The notes beneath the pieces are model-generated. The model did not search any database. It was not told the origin of the DNA and saw nothing but the letters and a program-made list of their open reading frames with translations. DNA of 64,000 nucleotides from GCA-2706205 sp964215955 (lineage in GTDB: Bacteria > Bdellovibrionota > Bacteriovoracia > Bacteriovoracales > Bacteriovoracaceae): the NCBI GenBank assembly GCA_964215955.1, contig CAXPDR010000023.1, positions 62,001 to 126,000 of the forward strand, in the 5' to 3' direction. Below, piece by piece: positions 51,432 through 60,224 of this stretch. The position numbers were made by a program, and so were the translations under genes. Numbering within the stretch: the first letter of the stretch is position 1; each line of letters starts with the position of its first letter.

Positions 51432-52646
51432 TTAATTCAATACGCAAACTTGATACTTTGGAGTCGTGGTCACATCAGTTGTGGTAAAGGCGGTACCACC
51501 ACTCATATATTCAAATTCATCAATTCCAGCTCCTGCTCTTGAGGTCCAATAATCAACACCGACATCACCGATAGTGGTAGCTTGAGTTGGAGTGACAACT
51601 GTCCAGTTTTCGCCATAATAATTTTGGCAGTTACTTCCATAATATTTTTTTGGAGGTCCAACATCATACACTAAGAAGGCATCAATTTTTTGATTAAGCC
51701 AATCATCGTTATTTTCTCCTCCATGATACCTTACACTATCATTCCAGTCAGCAATTGAAGAGATACTATTAGTGTATGGAAAGACAACAAAACTTATCCC
51801 ACCAATCTGTTTAACTTCAACCACCCCAAGATAATATTTGTCAGTTAAATCAACTCCTGTGATTACATTATTTGGATCATTAATTAGATATTTATTATCA
51901 ATTTTTCTTGTCCAAGACTGCTCAGTTCCAGAGGTATAATAATTGTAAAGGTGATTATCATTTCTTACGATAAAACCGGCCGCCGTAGCTGCTCCATTAG
52001 TAAAGCAATTATCAGCCCCAAACCCTTTCCCCGAACAACTAGAGGCGACAAGATTTGCAGGGTTAACATATACCACAAACCCTCCTGAGGATATTGAGGT
52101 TATCCAATTGCTCCCAGTAGAGATAAATTCCCTATAGCCCGAATCTTCGGCCATAAAAAACTGAATATCAGTGGATCCATCTAAATCATCCCCTGAGAAG
52201 AGATTCATCCTAACCTCTGCAAAGTTGACTAAAGAAACTTTAAAAGAAAATCCGGGGTCAACTGTAGTTATATCTGGTAAATTTAAGACAGCTGTATTTT
52301 GAACAACATATAATGTTCCGCTATCAGCTGGAGTAATGGCAATAGTTTGGTGAGTTGCTATATTTTGGACTAAACTCCCTCCCCCAGAAACCCCATTAAT
52401 CTTATTTTCTAAATATTGAAAGTTTTCATTTATTTTTTGAGCTGAAATAACCTCTCCATCATTAAAGATATGAAGAGATGTAATTACGGCGGCAAAGCCA
52501 TACAAGGAACCACTTAACAGAGCGGTAATCACACTATACTTTAAAAGAGAAGTAAGTTTGTTTTTCTTACTCTCCTCCTTGGCCTTCATACTTGAAAGTT
52601 CATTTTCTAAAAGCTGAATCTTTTCTTCTAAATTTTTGTCTTGCAT
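51432..52646 (-). CDS. Membrane-anchored fibre-like surface protein, unknown function
   Basis: The protein has about 404 residues from ATG 52646. It begins with a coiled coil (about 5-30), then a hydrophobic segment (about 37-54) and the tail-fibre-like FNDGEVISAQKINENFQYLENKI, then a Ser/Gly hinge (NGVSGGGS). A large beta-rich C-terminal domain is Asp/Asn/Gly/Tyr-rich, with paired cysteines (SSCSGKGFGADNCF, NCQNYYG, QVCVLN). It looks like a surface or pseudopilus-tip protein similar in style to the fibre-like prepilin at 28564. Upstream is a lipoprotein gene whose stop lies 17 bases before this start. Confidence 0.75.
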   Translation of the reverse strand: MQDKNLEEKIQLLENELSSMKAKEESKKNKLTSLLKYSVITALLSGSLYGFAAVITSLHIFNDGEVISAQKINENFQYLENKINGVSGGGSLVQNIATHQTIAITPADSGTLYVVQNTAVLNLPDITTVDPGFSFKVSLVNFAEVRMNLFSGDDLDGSTDIQFFMAEDSGYREFISTGSNWITSISSGGFVVYVNPANLVASSCSGKGFGADNCFTNGAATAAGFIVRNDNHLYNYYTSGTEQSWTRKIDNKYLINDPNNVITGVDLTDKYYLGVVEVKQIGGISFVVFPYTNSISSIADWNDSVRYHGGENNDDWLNQKIDAFLVYDVGPPKKYYGSNCQNYYGENWTVVTPTQATTIGDVGVDYWTSRAGAGIDEFEYMSGGTAFTTTDVTTTPKYQVCVLN

Positions 52647-52662
52647 AAGCTTACCTATATTT

Positions 52663-53310
52663 TTAAGGACCAAATTTTGTTACACCAAATTTACCAGCAC
52701 CAAAAACGCCACCAGCTGCCCATTGAAATGGACCGTCACTACATCCATTGATAGCAATAGAGTTATTTATACTAATATCAATGACTACTTCATTTTCAAT
52801 TTTTTCTTCTAGGGTTTTCCTTGTCGTCCCTACAATCGATGCTCGACTTAAATTTGCCATCTGAGACTTATTTAAAGTTCTATAATCCGGGCAAGTTTCA
52901 CTCCCATCATGGTTTCTAAAACCAAAAACATGAAAATCTATAGGTATGGCGGTTGGAACTTCTTCCATGACGATAGTCATTCCATCGGCGACGGTGACAG
53001 ATGCCATCTTAAATTCATCTATACGCAAATCACCAACACAACTTCCTGGATTTCTTCCTTCTTTAAAAGTGAGACCTACAAAATAACAATCAATATCATC
53101 AAGAGTGGAAATATCATGCTGCCCAAACGAACTTGGATTAACTGCGGTTTCTTTTTGGGTTCGACTAAAACTTTTAATGGACCTATTGCCTATATCAGAA
53201 AGAGGCATAGAAATTTTAACACTGGTAGGAGTCGTTTCTTCCGGCGCAGGTGCACACCCATAAAATGAAAACCCAATTAATAAAAATATGATTAAAATTT
53301 TACTATTCAT
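52663..53310 (-). CDS. Lipoprotein of unknown function
   Basis: The 215-residue lipoprotein has the lipobox SFYGC (Cys19) followed by APAPEETTPTS, a typical linker. The body has paired cysteines (DCYFVG, SCVGDL, TCPDY, NGCSDG) and an acidic/hydrophobic strand pattern, and ends in Gly-rich GVFGAGKFGVTKFGP. It is not recognised. AAGG stands 9 bases before ATG 53310. It is the first gene of a two-gene unit with the fibre-like protein 17 bases downstream, so the two may form one surface structure. Confidence 0.75.
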   Translation of the reverse strand: MNSKILIIFLLIGFSFYGCAPAPEETTPTSVKISMPLSDIGNRSIKSFSRTQKETAVNPSSFGQHDISTLDDIDCYFVGLTFKEGRNPGSCVGDLRIDEFKMASVTVADGMTIVMEEVPTAIPIDFHVFGFRNHDGSETCPDYRTLNKSQMANLSRASIVGTTRKTLEEKIENEVVIDISINNSIAINGCSDGPFQWAAGGVFGAGKFGVTKFGP

Positions 53311-53525
53311 CTTATATACCTTTTCGGTAAAAACTCTTGAATACTTATGATATTTAATTTCAAAGGATTCACCTAGAAATGACTTAACCCAATGAATTTA
53401 GGTAAACTTAAGAGTTCCTTAACTGTATTTCTCGCTCAAGTTTATGGCAATTTTACGCCCTTTAGACTCTAGACTGAAATATTTGCTTAATACCTAAGAA
53501 TTTCCATCTCTTATATAATAAGTCT

Positions 53526-54557
53526 ATGAGTAAAAAGGATCTGCAAAAAAACAATACCGACTCTCACCTGATTCGCCATGACGATATAGATGAAGAACTC
53601 TTCAAAAAATTCCAACAGGCAGAAAATCAAAACTCCAATATTCAAGATTTTATTACAGAGTTTTTGGGACAGTTCATTTCAGAACAAACTCAAAAGGCTT
53701 ATATATCAGATCTTAATGCCTTTTTCTCTTTTTTAAAAAAAGGAGGATTATTTGTCAGTCATCCCAATCAGATAAAAGGAACTCACTTCCAATTTTATAG
53801 AGATTTTCTTTTTGAAAAACAATATAGTAGTGCTACCGTTAATAGAAAACTAGTTGCGATTAGGTCTTTTATCAAATGGGCGATGGCGCTAAAACTGATT
53901 GATCATAACCCCCTAGACGTAGTAAAACTTCCAAAGGTTGAAACTGAAACACCAACTAAAGCATTCGATGATCATGAGGTCGTCCAAATGCTTAACGCTC
54001 CTGACCTTAGTACTAAAAAAGGTCATCTACATAAACTCATTATCCACATGCTATTTTCATTAGGACTAAGACGCTCGGAGCTCGCCAAAATTAAAATAAA
54101 AGATATTACCCAAGAGCGTGGACATTACGTTTTAAGAATTAAAGGAAAGGGTGACAAGACAAGATTTCTACCATTGAGCAAGGATGTGATTATTGCAATC
54201 CAAGATTATATGGATGCTATGGCAAAATTTAAAATACACTTTGAAGCAGAAGATTTTCTCTTGCAAAGTACCCATAAAGGAAAAAACTCTAAACCAATGG
54301 ACGGATCAACTATTTATAGAGTTATCAATAAATATGCAAAACAATGTGGTATTAACAAAAAAGTAAGTCCACATAGTTGTAGGGCCACCGCCATTTCTCA
54401 CCTGCTTGATACTCAAAAAACACCCATAAGAGATGTTGCTATTTTTGCTGGCCACTCAAAAATTACGACGACAGAACGTTACGATAAAAGACGAGAAAGT
54501 CTAGATAACTCGGCCGCATATGATATAGATTATTTTTCTAAAAAATCAGCTAGCTAA
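53526..54557 (+). CDS. XerC/XerD-like tyrosine recombinase
   Basis: The 343-residue tyrosine recombinase has an N-terminal SAM-like core-binding domain (about 40-135) and a catalytic domain with R182 (GLRRSE), K211 (GDKTRF), H283 and R286 (HSCRAT), H310 (AGHSK) and Y319 (TERYDK). It is longer than E. coli XerC/D (about 298) by a 40-residue N-terminal extension. It has no adjacent excisionase or att-like repeats, so a chromosomal Xer role is more likely than a mobile integrase. A TATAAT (53514-53519) sits 6 bases before ATG 53526 with no ribosome site. It overlaps the next, convergent gene by 12 bases. Confidence 0.9.
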   Translation: MSKKDLQKNNTDSHLIRHDDIDEELFKKFQQAENQNSNIQDFITEFLGQFISEQTQKAYISDLNAFFSFLKKGGLFVSHPNQIKGTHFQFYRDFLFEKQYSSATVNRKLVAIRSFIKWAMALKLIDHNPLDVVKLPKVETETPTKAFDDHEVVQMLNAPDLSTKKGHLHKLIIHMLFSLGLRRSELAKIKIKDITQERGHYVLRIKGKGDKTRFLPLSKDVIIAIQDYMDAMAKFKIHFEAEDFLLQSTHKGKNSKPMDGSTIYRVINKYAKQCGINKKVSPHSCRATAISHLLDTQKTPIRDVAIFAGHSKITTTERYDKRRESLDNSAAYDIDYFSKKSAS

Positions 54558-55442
54558 ATTTTTAAGATGGTTTTCAACCTTATTAACAAAATCAAAAAAG
54601 ATATTAGGGACGTCTGACTCCAACATATGGTGATAGCGACAAAATAAATAGACTTCATTAGTAGTGGCAGATTTATAACTTAATGATTTAACAATATTTA
54701 CTTGTTCTATGAAGAAATACCGTAGAGTTTCTTTAGTATAAAAAAACTCTTCCCCCCAATCCTCTTCCATCTTAAAGTTATTATTAGTGAAATCATTAAG
54801 AAGACGAGTATCAAGAAAGAATTTAACGAATTGAGATTTTTCTATAGTATTTAAAAGGAGATCATCATTGGTTGAAAAAAGTATCCCTGAATCTGTAATT
54901 TGCTTTATCTCCAAATTTGCAAGGTGGTCAAACTCTTGGCCATATTCAATTCGGACTTTACCACTGGTATGAATCCTAAGCTTTCTCATAGGCAGTTTAT
55001 TACCTAAAACTTGAGATAAAACATATTTTTTTACGAGTTCATCGTTAAGTAAAGATATTAAAGTGAGCTCTTTAAATGGGCCCAGAGGTCCAACAAAAGA
55101 TACTAAATTACAATTATAAAGTTGATCTTCAAAGCTTGAATCTTTTAAAAACTTAGAGAAACTGAGGTAAAGATCATTTAAATTCATTTTAATTATTTGT
55201 TCTTCTTGCTTTACCCAGATATTAGTATTTTTTAATTCGTCTACGAATTGCTTCTGGTAATTAAATATCTTTTTTAATTCTTCGTTTTCTTTAAGAAAGT
55301 TTTTCATATGTTTAATTAACAAATGATTGTCATTTAATTTCAATTCAAAAGGAGCATTTTTATCAAGTTTATATGAACTATTCCACTTTCCTTCTACTAA
55401 ATCAACGATTGGCCATGAGAGTTTTTGCTTAAAATTTTCCAT
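54546..55442 (-). CDS. Unknown protein, possible PilZ-like segment
   Basis: The 298-residue cytoplasmic protein is unrecognised. Residues about 155-200 (RKLRIHTSGKVRIEYGQ, then NLEIKQITDSGILFST) resemble a PilZ c-di-GMP-binding core, but the D/NxSxxG motif is altered to TDSGILF and one arginine position is uncertain, so this is tentative. The flanks are charged and helical. It lies between the convergent Xer-like recombinase (12-base overlap of 3' ends) and the upstream LolC/E-like permease. AAAGGAA precedes ATG 55442. No firm role can be stated. Confidence 0.6.
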   Translation of the reverse strand: MENFKQKLSWPIVDLVEGKWNSSYKLDKNAPFELKLNDNHLLIKHMKNFLKENEELKKIFNYQKQFVDELKNTNIWVKQEEQIIKMNLNDLYLSFSKFLKDSSFEDQLYNCNLVSFVGPLGPFKELTLISLLNDELVKKYVLSQVLGNKLPMRKLRIHTSGKVRIEYGQEFDHLANLEIKQITDSGILFSTNDDLLLNTIEKSQFVKFFLDTRLLNDFTNNNFKMEEDWGEEFFYTKETLRYFFIEQVNIVKSLSYKSATTNEVYLFCRYHHMLESDVPNIFFDFVNKVENHLKNLAS

Positions 55443-55509
55443 TTGTTTCCTTTAAATTTCTTACAGAAAACTAAACGGCAATTTTTTCCGATTCTTTAGA
55501 AAAAAAGCT

Positions 55510-56676
55510 TCACCCGACTTTTCTAATCAAGCTTACAAATGAGGTATTCTCTTTTTTGAAAATTTTAAAGGTAAAGTAACTAAAAATACTCGCTACTAAA
55601 TAAGGCACAAGAAAACTAATAATAATGTGAAGAATTTCTATCTTCACAGGAATATTTCTTTCCACAAATTGATCCGGCATTAAAATAAATTGTTCAGTCT
55701 TTAATAGATAGAGGAAGAGAACTCCAATGCTTGTACCTAAAGCGGTAAAACCAATGGTCACAATTTGCCCAAAATAGAAAATAAGGCTCATTAAAGCTTT
55801 TTTAGAAAGCCCCAGAATCCAAAAGGAGGCTAAATCTATTTTGACTTTATTATAAAAAATTAAAAATCCGATCGTAATACAAATACCTATTAACAGACTC
55901 ATCCCTACAAAAAGGATTAACATGACTCTAGTTTCTAAATTTAAAGCCCAGACCAATGTTGAGTTTTGTTTTTCCCACGGAATATACTGAATATCTTTCG
56001 AAAAATCTTTTAAGATTGAGTTTACTTCGCCATTATCAAGTGGAGAATATAATCTCAATTTATTAACCTTTCTGGCACCGATAAGATTTTGAACAAAACT
56101 TAACCTCACCCATCCTCTAGTTCCATCGATTTCAGGTAACTCGCTTGAATAAAAATCACTGATCCTACTTGCACCTTGCCTTGGGATTTCCCTCATCATA
56201 AAGGTCGTATGAGCTGGACTTGTAAAGATTAAACTAGCACCATAAAAACCCCGTAACTGCCTGGCCAATTCACTGCCTAAGACAACTTCGCTTTTATCTT
56301 TAGTTTTTAAAAACTCAGGGACATAATGTTTAAAGTCTACTCCATGCAAAATAATTCCATTTACATAGTTTTCAAGTTTAACCATGACTTCAATTTCATA
56401 TTCAACAGTAAAGAGAGATTTTTTTTCTTCTAATTTTTTTATAAGGGCTTGGGTGTCAGAGAGACTTATCTTTGAAACATCAATAAAGCCATAACCCATG
56501 ACATTTTTATTTCTCTTTATTAGCCCTTCTTGTAAGCCACCCATAACACCTTGAAGAACAACGAGACTAAAAGAAGAGATTAATAAACCGACAATGGCCA
56601 AAAATATGAGCTTTTGCCTCGTCCTACTTTTAAAGATATAGCTAAAAAAATACGCAAAGAGATTAAATTTTATCAT
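55510..56676 (-). CDS. LolC/E-like ABC transporter permease (FtsX-type)
   Basis: The 388-residue inner-membrane permease has a first membrane helix near residues 23-42, a periplasmic domain of about 200 residues, and three C-terminal helices (about 255-280, 295-320, 355-375), the FtsX/MacB/LolC-E topology. The N-terminus MIKFNLFAYFFSYIFKSRTRQKLIFLAIVG is LolC/E-like. Partners normally include the LolD ATPase, which is not in the window. Its ATG overlaps the fadJ stop by 4 bases, so it is translated from the beta-oxidation operon. Lipoprotein export is the family role; lipid-linked transport is possible. Confidence 0.8.
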   Translation of the reverse strand: MIKFNLFAYFFSYIFKSRTRQKLIFLAIVGLLISSFSLVVLQGVMGGLQEGLIKRNKNVMGYGFIDVSKISLSDTQALIKKLEEKKSLFTVEYEIEVMVKLENYVNGIILHGVDFKHYVPEFLKTKDKSEVVLGSELARQLRGFYGASLIFTSPAHTTFMMREIPRQGASRISDFYSSELPEIDGTRGWVRLSFVQNLIGARKVNKLRLYSPLDNGEVNSILKDFSKDIQYIPWEKQNSTLVWALNLETRVMLILFVGMSLLIGICITIGFLIFYNKVKIDLASFWILGLSKKALMSLIFYFGQIVTIGFTALGTSIGVLFLYLLKTEQFILMPDQFVERNIPVKIEILHIIISFLVPYLVASIFSYFTFKIFKKENTSFVSLIRKVG

Positions 56677-58784
56677 TTATAAAAAGTGGCTTTTTTCTCT
56701 GCTAGATGATCTAAATAAGAACTAAGCTCATATCTATTTTCATCTACTTCGCTGGCAAACTTTTTAATAGCACCTCTAATACGATCAAGACCTTCATTGT
56801 CAGCGTATTTCAATAAACCACCTCTAAATGGAGGAAACCCAATACCAAAAATCAAACCAAGATCTACTGTGTCTGCATCTTCAACAATTTTCTCATCCAA
56901 AATATTTGCGGCTTCATTAATCATTGGAAGAATTAGACGCATTTGAATAGTAGTCTCATCCATTTTCTTTTGATCTTTTGGAAGTAATTTAAGCATTTCA
57001 GGATTAATTTCTCCTTGCTTACCTTTTTCATCGTACTCATAAAATCCTTTAGAGTTTTTCTTTCCTAAAAGACCAGCATCTACAGCTTGATGCGACAAAG
57101 GATTTGCTTTCGCTCTCTCACCAAGACCCGCTTCCATTATTTCACCAACATGTGCACAAACATCAAGACCGACTTCATCCATTAAGCGACAAGCACCCAT
57201 AGGCATCCCAAAGTTCAAGGCTGCCTTATCAATCGCCTGGATACTTACTCCCTCTTGAAGAAGATAAGCAGCCTCATTAAGAAAAGGCGCTAGAATTCTA
57301 TTCACTAAGAATCCTGGACAGTCGTTAACAACAATTGGTGTTTTTTTAACATCTAGTACCCATTTATATAGTCTATTAATGGTTTCTTCACTGACACCAT
57401 CATGCCTAATAATTTCGACCAATGGCATTTTGTTGACAGGATTAAAGAAGTGAAGACCAGCAAATCGACTAGAGTCTTTTAAAGCTTTAGCCATTTCATT
57501 AATACTTAATGAGCTTGTATTAGTTGTTAAAAGACACTCTTTAGAAGTATAGTTTTCTACTTCCGCAAAGACCTTCTTTTTAATATCCATATTTTCTACA
57601 ACAGCTTCGATAACAAGATTAGCTTGTTTAAATCCATTGAAGTTTAAAGTTGGTTTAATACTTCTTTGCTTTCTCTCTACTTCATCACGACTCATCTTTC
57701 TTCTTTTCAAAGCTTTAAGAAATACGTCAGATGATTGTTTCAAACCTAATTCTAAACCTTCAGAGTTAATATCCTTTAAAAGTGGAGCTTGATTAGCATT
57801 GGCCATTAACCAAGCGATTCCCCCTCCCATTGTTCCACCACCTAAAACAGCACCATGTTCAACGGAAGGGATGTTTTCTTTATTATCCAGTTTTTTAGCA
57901 TTATCATGTAAAAAGAAAACATGTTGTAATGCTTTAGACTGCCCTGTTTGAGATAACTCTCCAAACGCACGAGCTTCATTACTTAAATAAGTTGATCGTC
58001 TTTTTCCAAATGAGTCTTCAAGATGTTGTAAAATTCTCAGTGGTGCAGGGTAAAAACCTTTAGTTTTTTCAAGAACGGTTTGTCTCGCCTTTTTGAAGAT
58101 TACTCCCCTCGCTAAAAAGTTTTCACTTGCTCTATCAACTAATTTGTCTTGAAAGGATTTATTATCTTTTGATTTTTTAAAAAGATATTCTTTTGCTTTA
58201 TCAAGCATTCTTTCACTTGGCATCATATATTCGGCAAGACCTATTTTTTTCGCCTTTTTTCCCTTAACTTGTCTTCCTGTTAAAAGTAAATCCAGAGAAG
58301 CTGTAAGACCAATTTTTTTAGGAAGCCTGTATGTACCACCAAAACCAGGAAGAACTCCCAGCATAACCTCTGGTAAACCTAAAACTGTTTTTCTACTATC
58401 AGAAACCATTATTTTATTGCAGCTTAAAACCATTTCTAAACCACCGCCGAGACAAACTCCATCAACAAGTGCCATCGTTGGTATTTTAAGGTCTTCTAAT
58501 TTATTAAAAACCTCTTGTCCCTTTTCACAACCTTCAGAGGCTTCAATCTCAGAGCTTAAACCTTGGATAACACTCACATCCATTCCGGCTAAAAAACAAT
58601 CTTTTTTATGAGAAAATAAAATAAGGCCTTTGGCATTTTTATCTGAAGCAACTTCACCAAGAGCTTCATCCATCTCTCTAAGGGTCGTTTCACTAATAAC
58701 GGTCAGAGATTTTTCCTCATTCTTCCCAAAACCTAAATAATAAATTCCTTCTTTGATTTCTAAAGTAATTTTTTCAAAGCTCAT
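56673..58784 (-). CDS. fadJ: Beta-oxidation multifunctional enzyme (enoyl-CoA hydratase/3-hydroxyacyl-CoA dehydrogenase)
   Basis: The 703-residue FadJ/FadB-like enzyme has an N-terminal crotonase domain (about 1-190) with E117 (GGGLEMVLS) and E139 (LPEVMLGVLPGFGG). The dehydrogenase begins near 309 with the NAD-binding AVLGGGTMGGGIAW, then NTSSLSI and the catalytic histidine in HFFNPVNKMPLVEI. A C-terminal helical domain follows (GILAPFLNEAAYLLQEG-type). It hydrates enoyl-CoA and oxidises 3-hydroxyacyl-CoA. It starts 10 bases after the thiolase gene and ends overlapping the permease gene. Confidence 0.95.
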   Translation of the reverse strand: MSFEKITLEIKEGIYYLGFGKNEEKSLTVISETTLREMDEALGEVASDKNAKGLILFSHKKDCFLAGMDVSVIQGLSSEIEASEGCEKGQEVFNKLEDLKIPTMALVDGVCLGGGLEMVLSCNKIMVSDSRKTVLGLPEVMLGVLPGFGGTYRLPKKIGLTASLDLLLTGRQVKGKKAKKIGLAEYMMPSERMLDKAKEYLFKKSKDNKSFQDKLVDRASENFLARGVIFKKARQTVLEKTKGFYPAPLRILQHLEDSFGKRRSTYLSNEARAFGELSQTGQSKALQHVFFLHDNAKKLDNKENIPSVEHGAVLGGGTMGGGIAWLMANANQAPLLKDINSEGLELGLKQSSDVFLKALKRRKMSRDEVERKQRSIKPTLNFNGFKQANLVIEAVVENMDIKKKVFAEVENYTSKECLLTTNTSSLSINEMAKALKDSSRFAGLHFFNPVNKMPLVEIIRHDGVSEETINRLYKWVLDVKKTPIVVNDCPGFLVNRILAPFLNEAAYLLQEGVSIQAIDKAALNFGMPMGACRLMDEVGLDVCAHVGEIMEAGLGERAKANPLSHQAVDAGLLGKKNSKGFYEYDEKGKQGEINPEMLKLLPKDQKKMDETTIQMRLILPMINEAANILDEKIVEDADTVDLGLIFGIGFPPFRGGLLKYADNEGLDRIRGAIKKFASEVDENRYELSSYLDHLAEKKATFYK

Positions 58785-58794
58785 ATAAATCTCT

Positions 58795-60081
58795 CTATAG
58801 TTTTAAATTCTCAATTATAACCGCACCACCTTGGCCACCACCTATACATAAAGAAGCAACACCAAACTTAGCTTTTCTCTTTTGCAACTCATGAGCAAGG
58901 GTAACGACCAAACGACTTCCAGTTGACCCAACAGGATGCCCAAGAGCAATTGCTCCACCATTTACATTAAGTTTATCAAAGTCCACTTCACCTAACACAT
59001 CTACATTCCACTTATCTGCATAATGCTTTTCTTTCATAACTTTTGTACATGCTATGACTTGAGCTGCAAAAGCCTCATTAATTTCAACGAGATCCATTTG
59101 AGACAAATTCATTCCCGTTCTTTTAAAGACACCATCCATGGCCATGACCGGTCCAAGTCCCATTCTCTCAGGCTCTAATCCATGAAAATGATAATCTACC
59201 ATTCTTGCCATGGGCTCTAAATTATATTTTTTAACGGCTGCTTCGGAACATAATAGCCACATAGAACCACCATCAGTAATAGGACAAGCATTACCAACGG
59301 TCACAGTACCTGTCACTTTTTCAAAATAGGGCCTAAGTTTTCCTAATTTTTCCATAGTAGAATTCGCTCTTGGACCATTATCATCTTTAATGATTTTATC
59401 TAATTTCTCTCCACCAATAATTGGTACGATTTCTTCTAAAAACTTTGACTCCGACTGAGCACTAACTGCTCTTCTATGAGATTCATTTGCAAATTGATCT
59501 TGCTCTTCTCTCGAAATTTCAAACTCCCTGGCCAGCTTTTCTGCTGTTTGCCCCATATTGAGACCACAAAAAGGATCGGTTAATCCTTGCTCGATTGAAA
59601 TAATGGGACTTAAATGAGGAAGTCTAAAGGTAGAAAGAGTTTTAATTTTATCAGCTGGAGTTTTGGACTTCATAAGTTGCATAAAAAACTCAGTCATATC
59701 TTCATTATAGATAAGTGGCATTTGAGTCATATTTTCAACTCCACCTGCAAAGATCACATCACTTCTTCCACTAGCGATTTTCACAAAGGCTTGAGAAAGG
59801 GCTTCCATTCCTGAGGCGCAATTTCTATGAACTGTGTACCCACTTGTTTTCTTATCTAGCCCAGCTTCAAGTGCCATGACTCTTCCCACATTTGGAAACT
59901 TAGGAGGATTACCAGTATTTCCAACAATAACTTCATCTACTTCATCATTTGGTATATTAGAAGCTTCTAATAAATCACGAATTAAATAATGACCTAAGTA
60001 TGGTGCTGCAATATCTTTTAATATTGTTCCAGATTTGGCTTGAGGTGTACGCTTCCCATTGACCAGGTAAACTGATTGCAT
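58795..60081 (-). CDS. fadI: Acetyl-CoA C-acyltransferase (thiolase)
   Basis: The thiolase has 428 residues from ATG 60081, which has GGAG 6 bases upstream; a longer frame from 60111 is less likely. The active-site cysteine is C88 (HRNCASGMEAL); further motifs are NEAFAAQ, GGAIALGHPVGSTGSR and CIGGGQGGA with the second cysteine. It cleaves 3-ketoacyl-CoA at the end of beta-oxidation. It heads the fadI-fadJ-permease operon. Name fadI is by gene order and length; fadA-type is also possible. The upstream gap carries the terminator of the OMP gene. Confidence 0.94.
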   Translation of the reverse strand: MQSVYLVNGKRTPQAKSGTILKDIAAPYLGHYLIRDLLEASNIPNDEVDEVIVGNTGNPPKFPNVGRVMALEAGLDKKTSGYTVHRNCASGMEALSQAFVKIASGRSDVIFAGGVENMTQMPLIYNEDMTEFFMQLMKSKTPADKIKTLSTFRLPHLSPIISIEQGLTDPFCGLNMGQTAEKLAREFEISREEQDQFANESHRRAVSAQSESKFLEEIVPIIGGEKLDKIIKDDNGPRANSTMEKLGKLRPYFEKVTGTVTVGNACPITDGGSMWLLCSEAAVKKYNLEPMARMVDYHFHGLEPERMGLGPVMAMDGVFKRTGMNLSQMDLVEINEAFAAQVIACTKVMKEKHYADKWNVDVLGEVDFDKLNVNGGAIALGHPVGSTGSRLVVTLAHELQKRKAKFGVASLCIGGGQGGAVIIENLKL

Positions 60082-60172
60082 AATGAACTCCATTTCAATT
60101 ATTGTTTCCATTTTATTTTAATCGAAAATCATCCAGAGCACCAGTTGATAAATGTTAAAAATATTAATAAAA

Positions 60173-60198
60173 AAAGGCCTATCCTAAGATAGACCTTT
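60173..60198 (-). terminator. Intrinsic terminator after the coiled-coil OMP gene
   Basis: An 11-position stem (60173-60183 with 60188-60198) with a single internal C-A mismatch and a 4-base loop lies 26 bases after the OMP gene stop. On the minus strand it is followed by a run of T (plus-strand A run from 60168). Confidence 0.75.
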
Positions 60199-60224
60199 TA
60201 ATTCGAGGGTATTTTCACAATTTC

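Noticed and set aside
53526..54557. Tyrosine recombinase as a marker of an integrated element
   Set aside because: No flanking direct repeats, adjacent tRNA, excisionase or phage genes were seen. The XerC/D-like layout fits a chromosomal recombinase.
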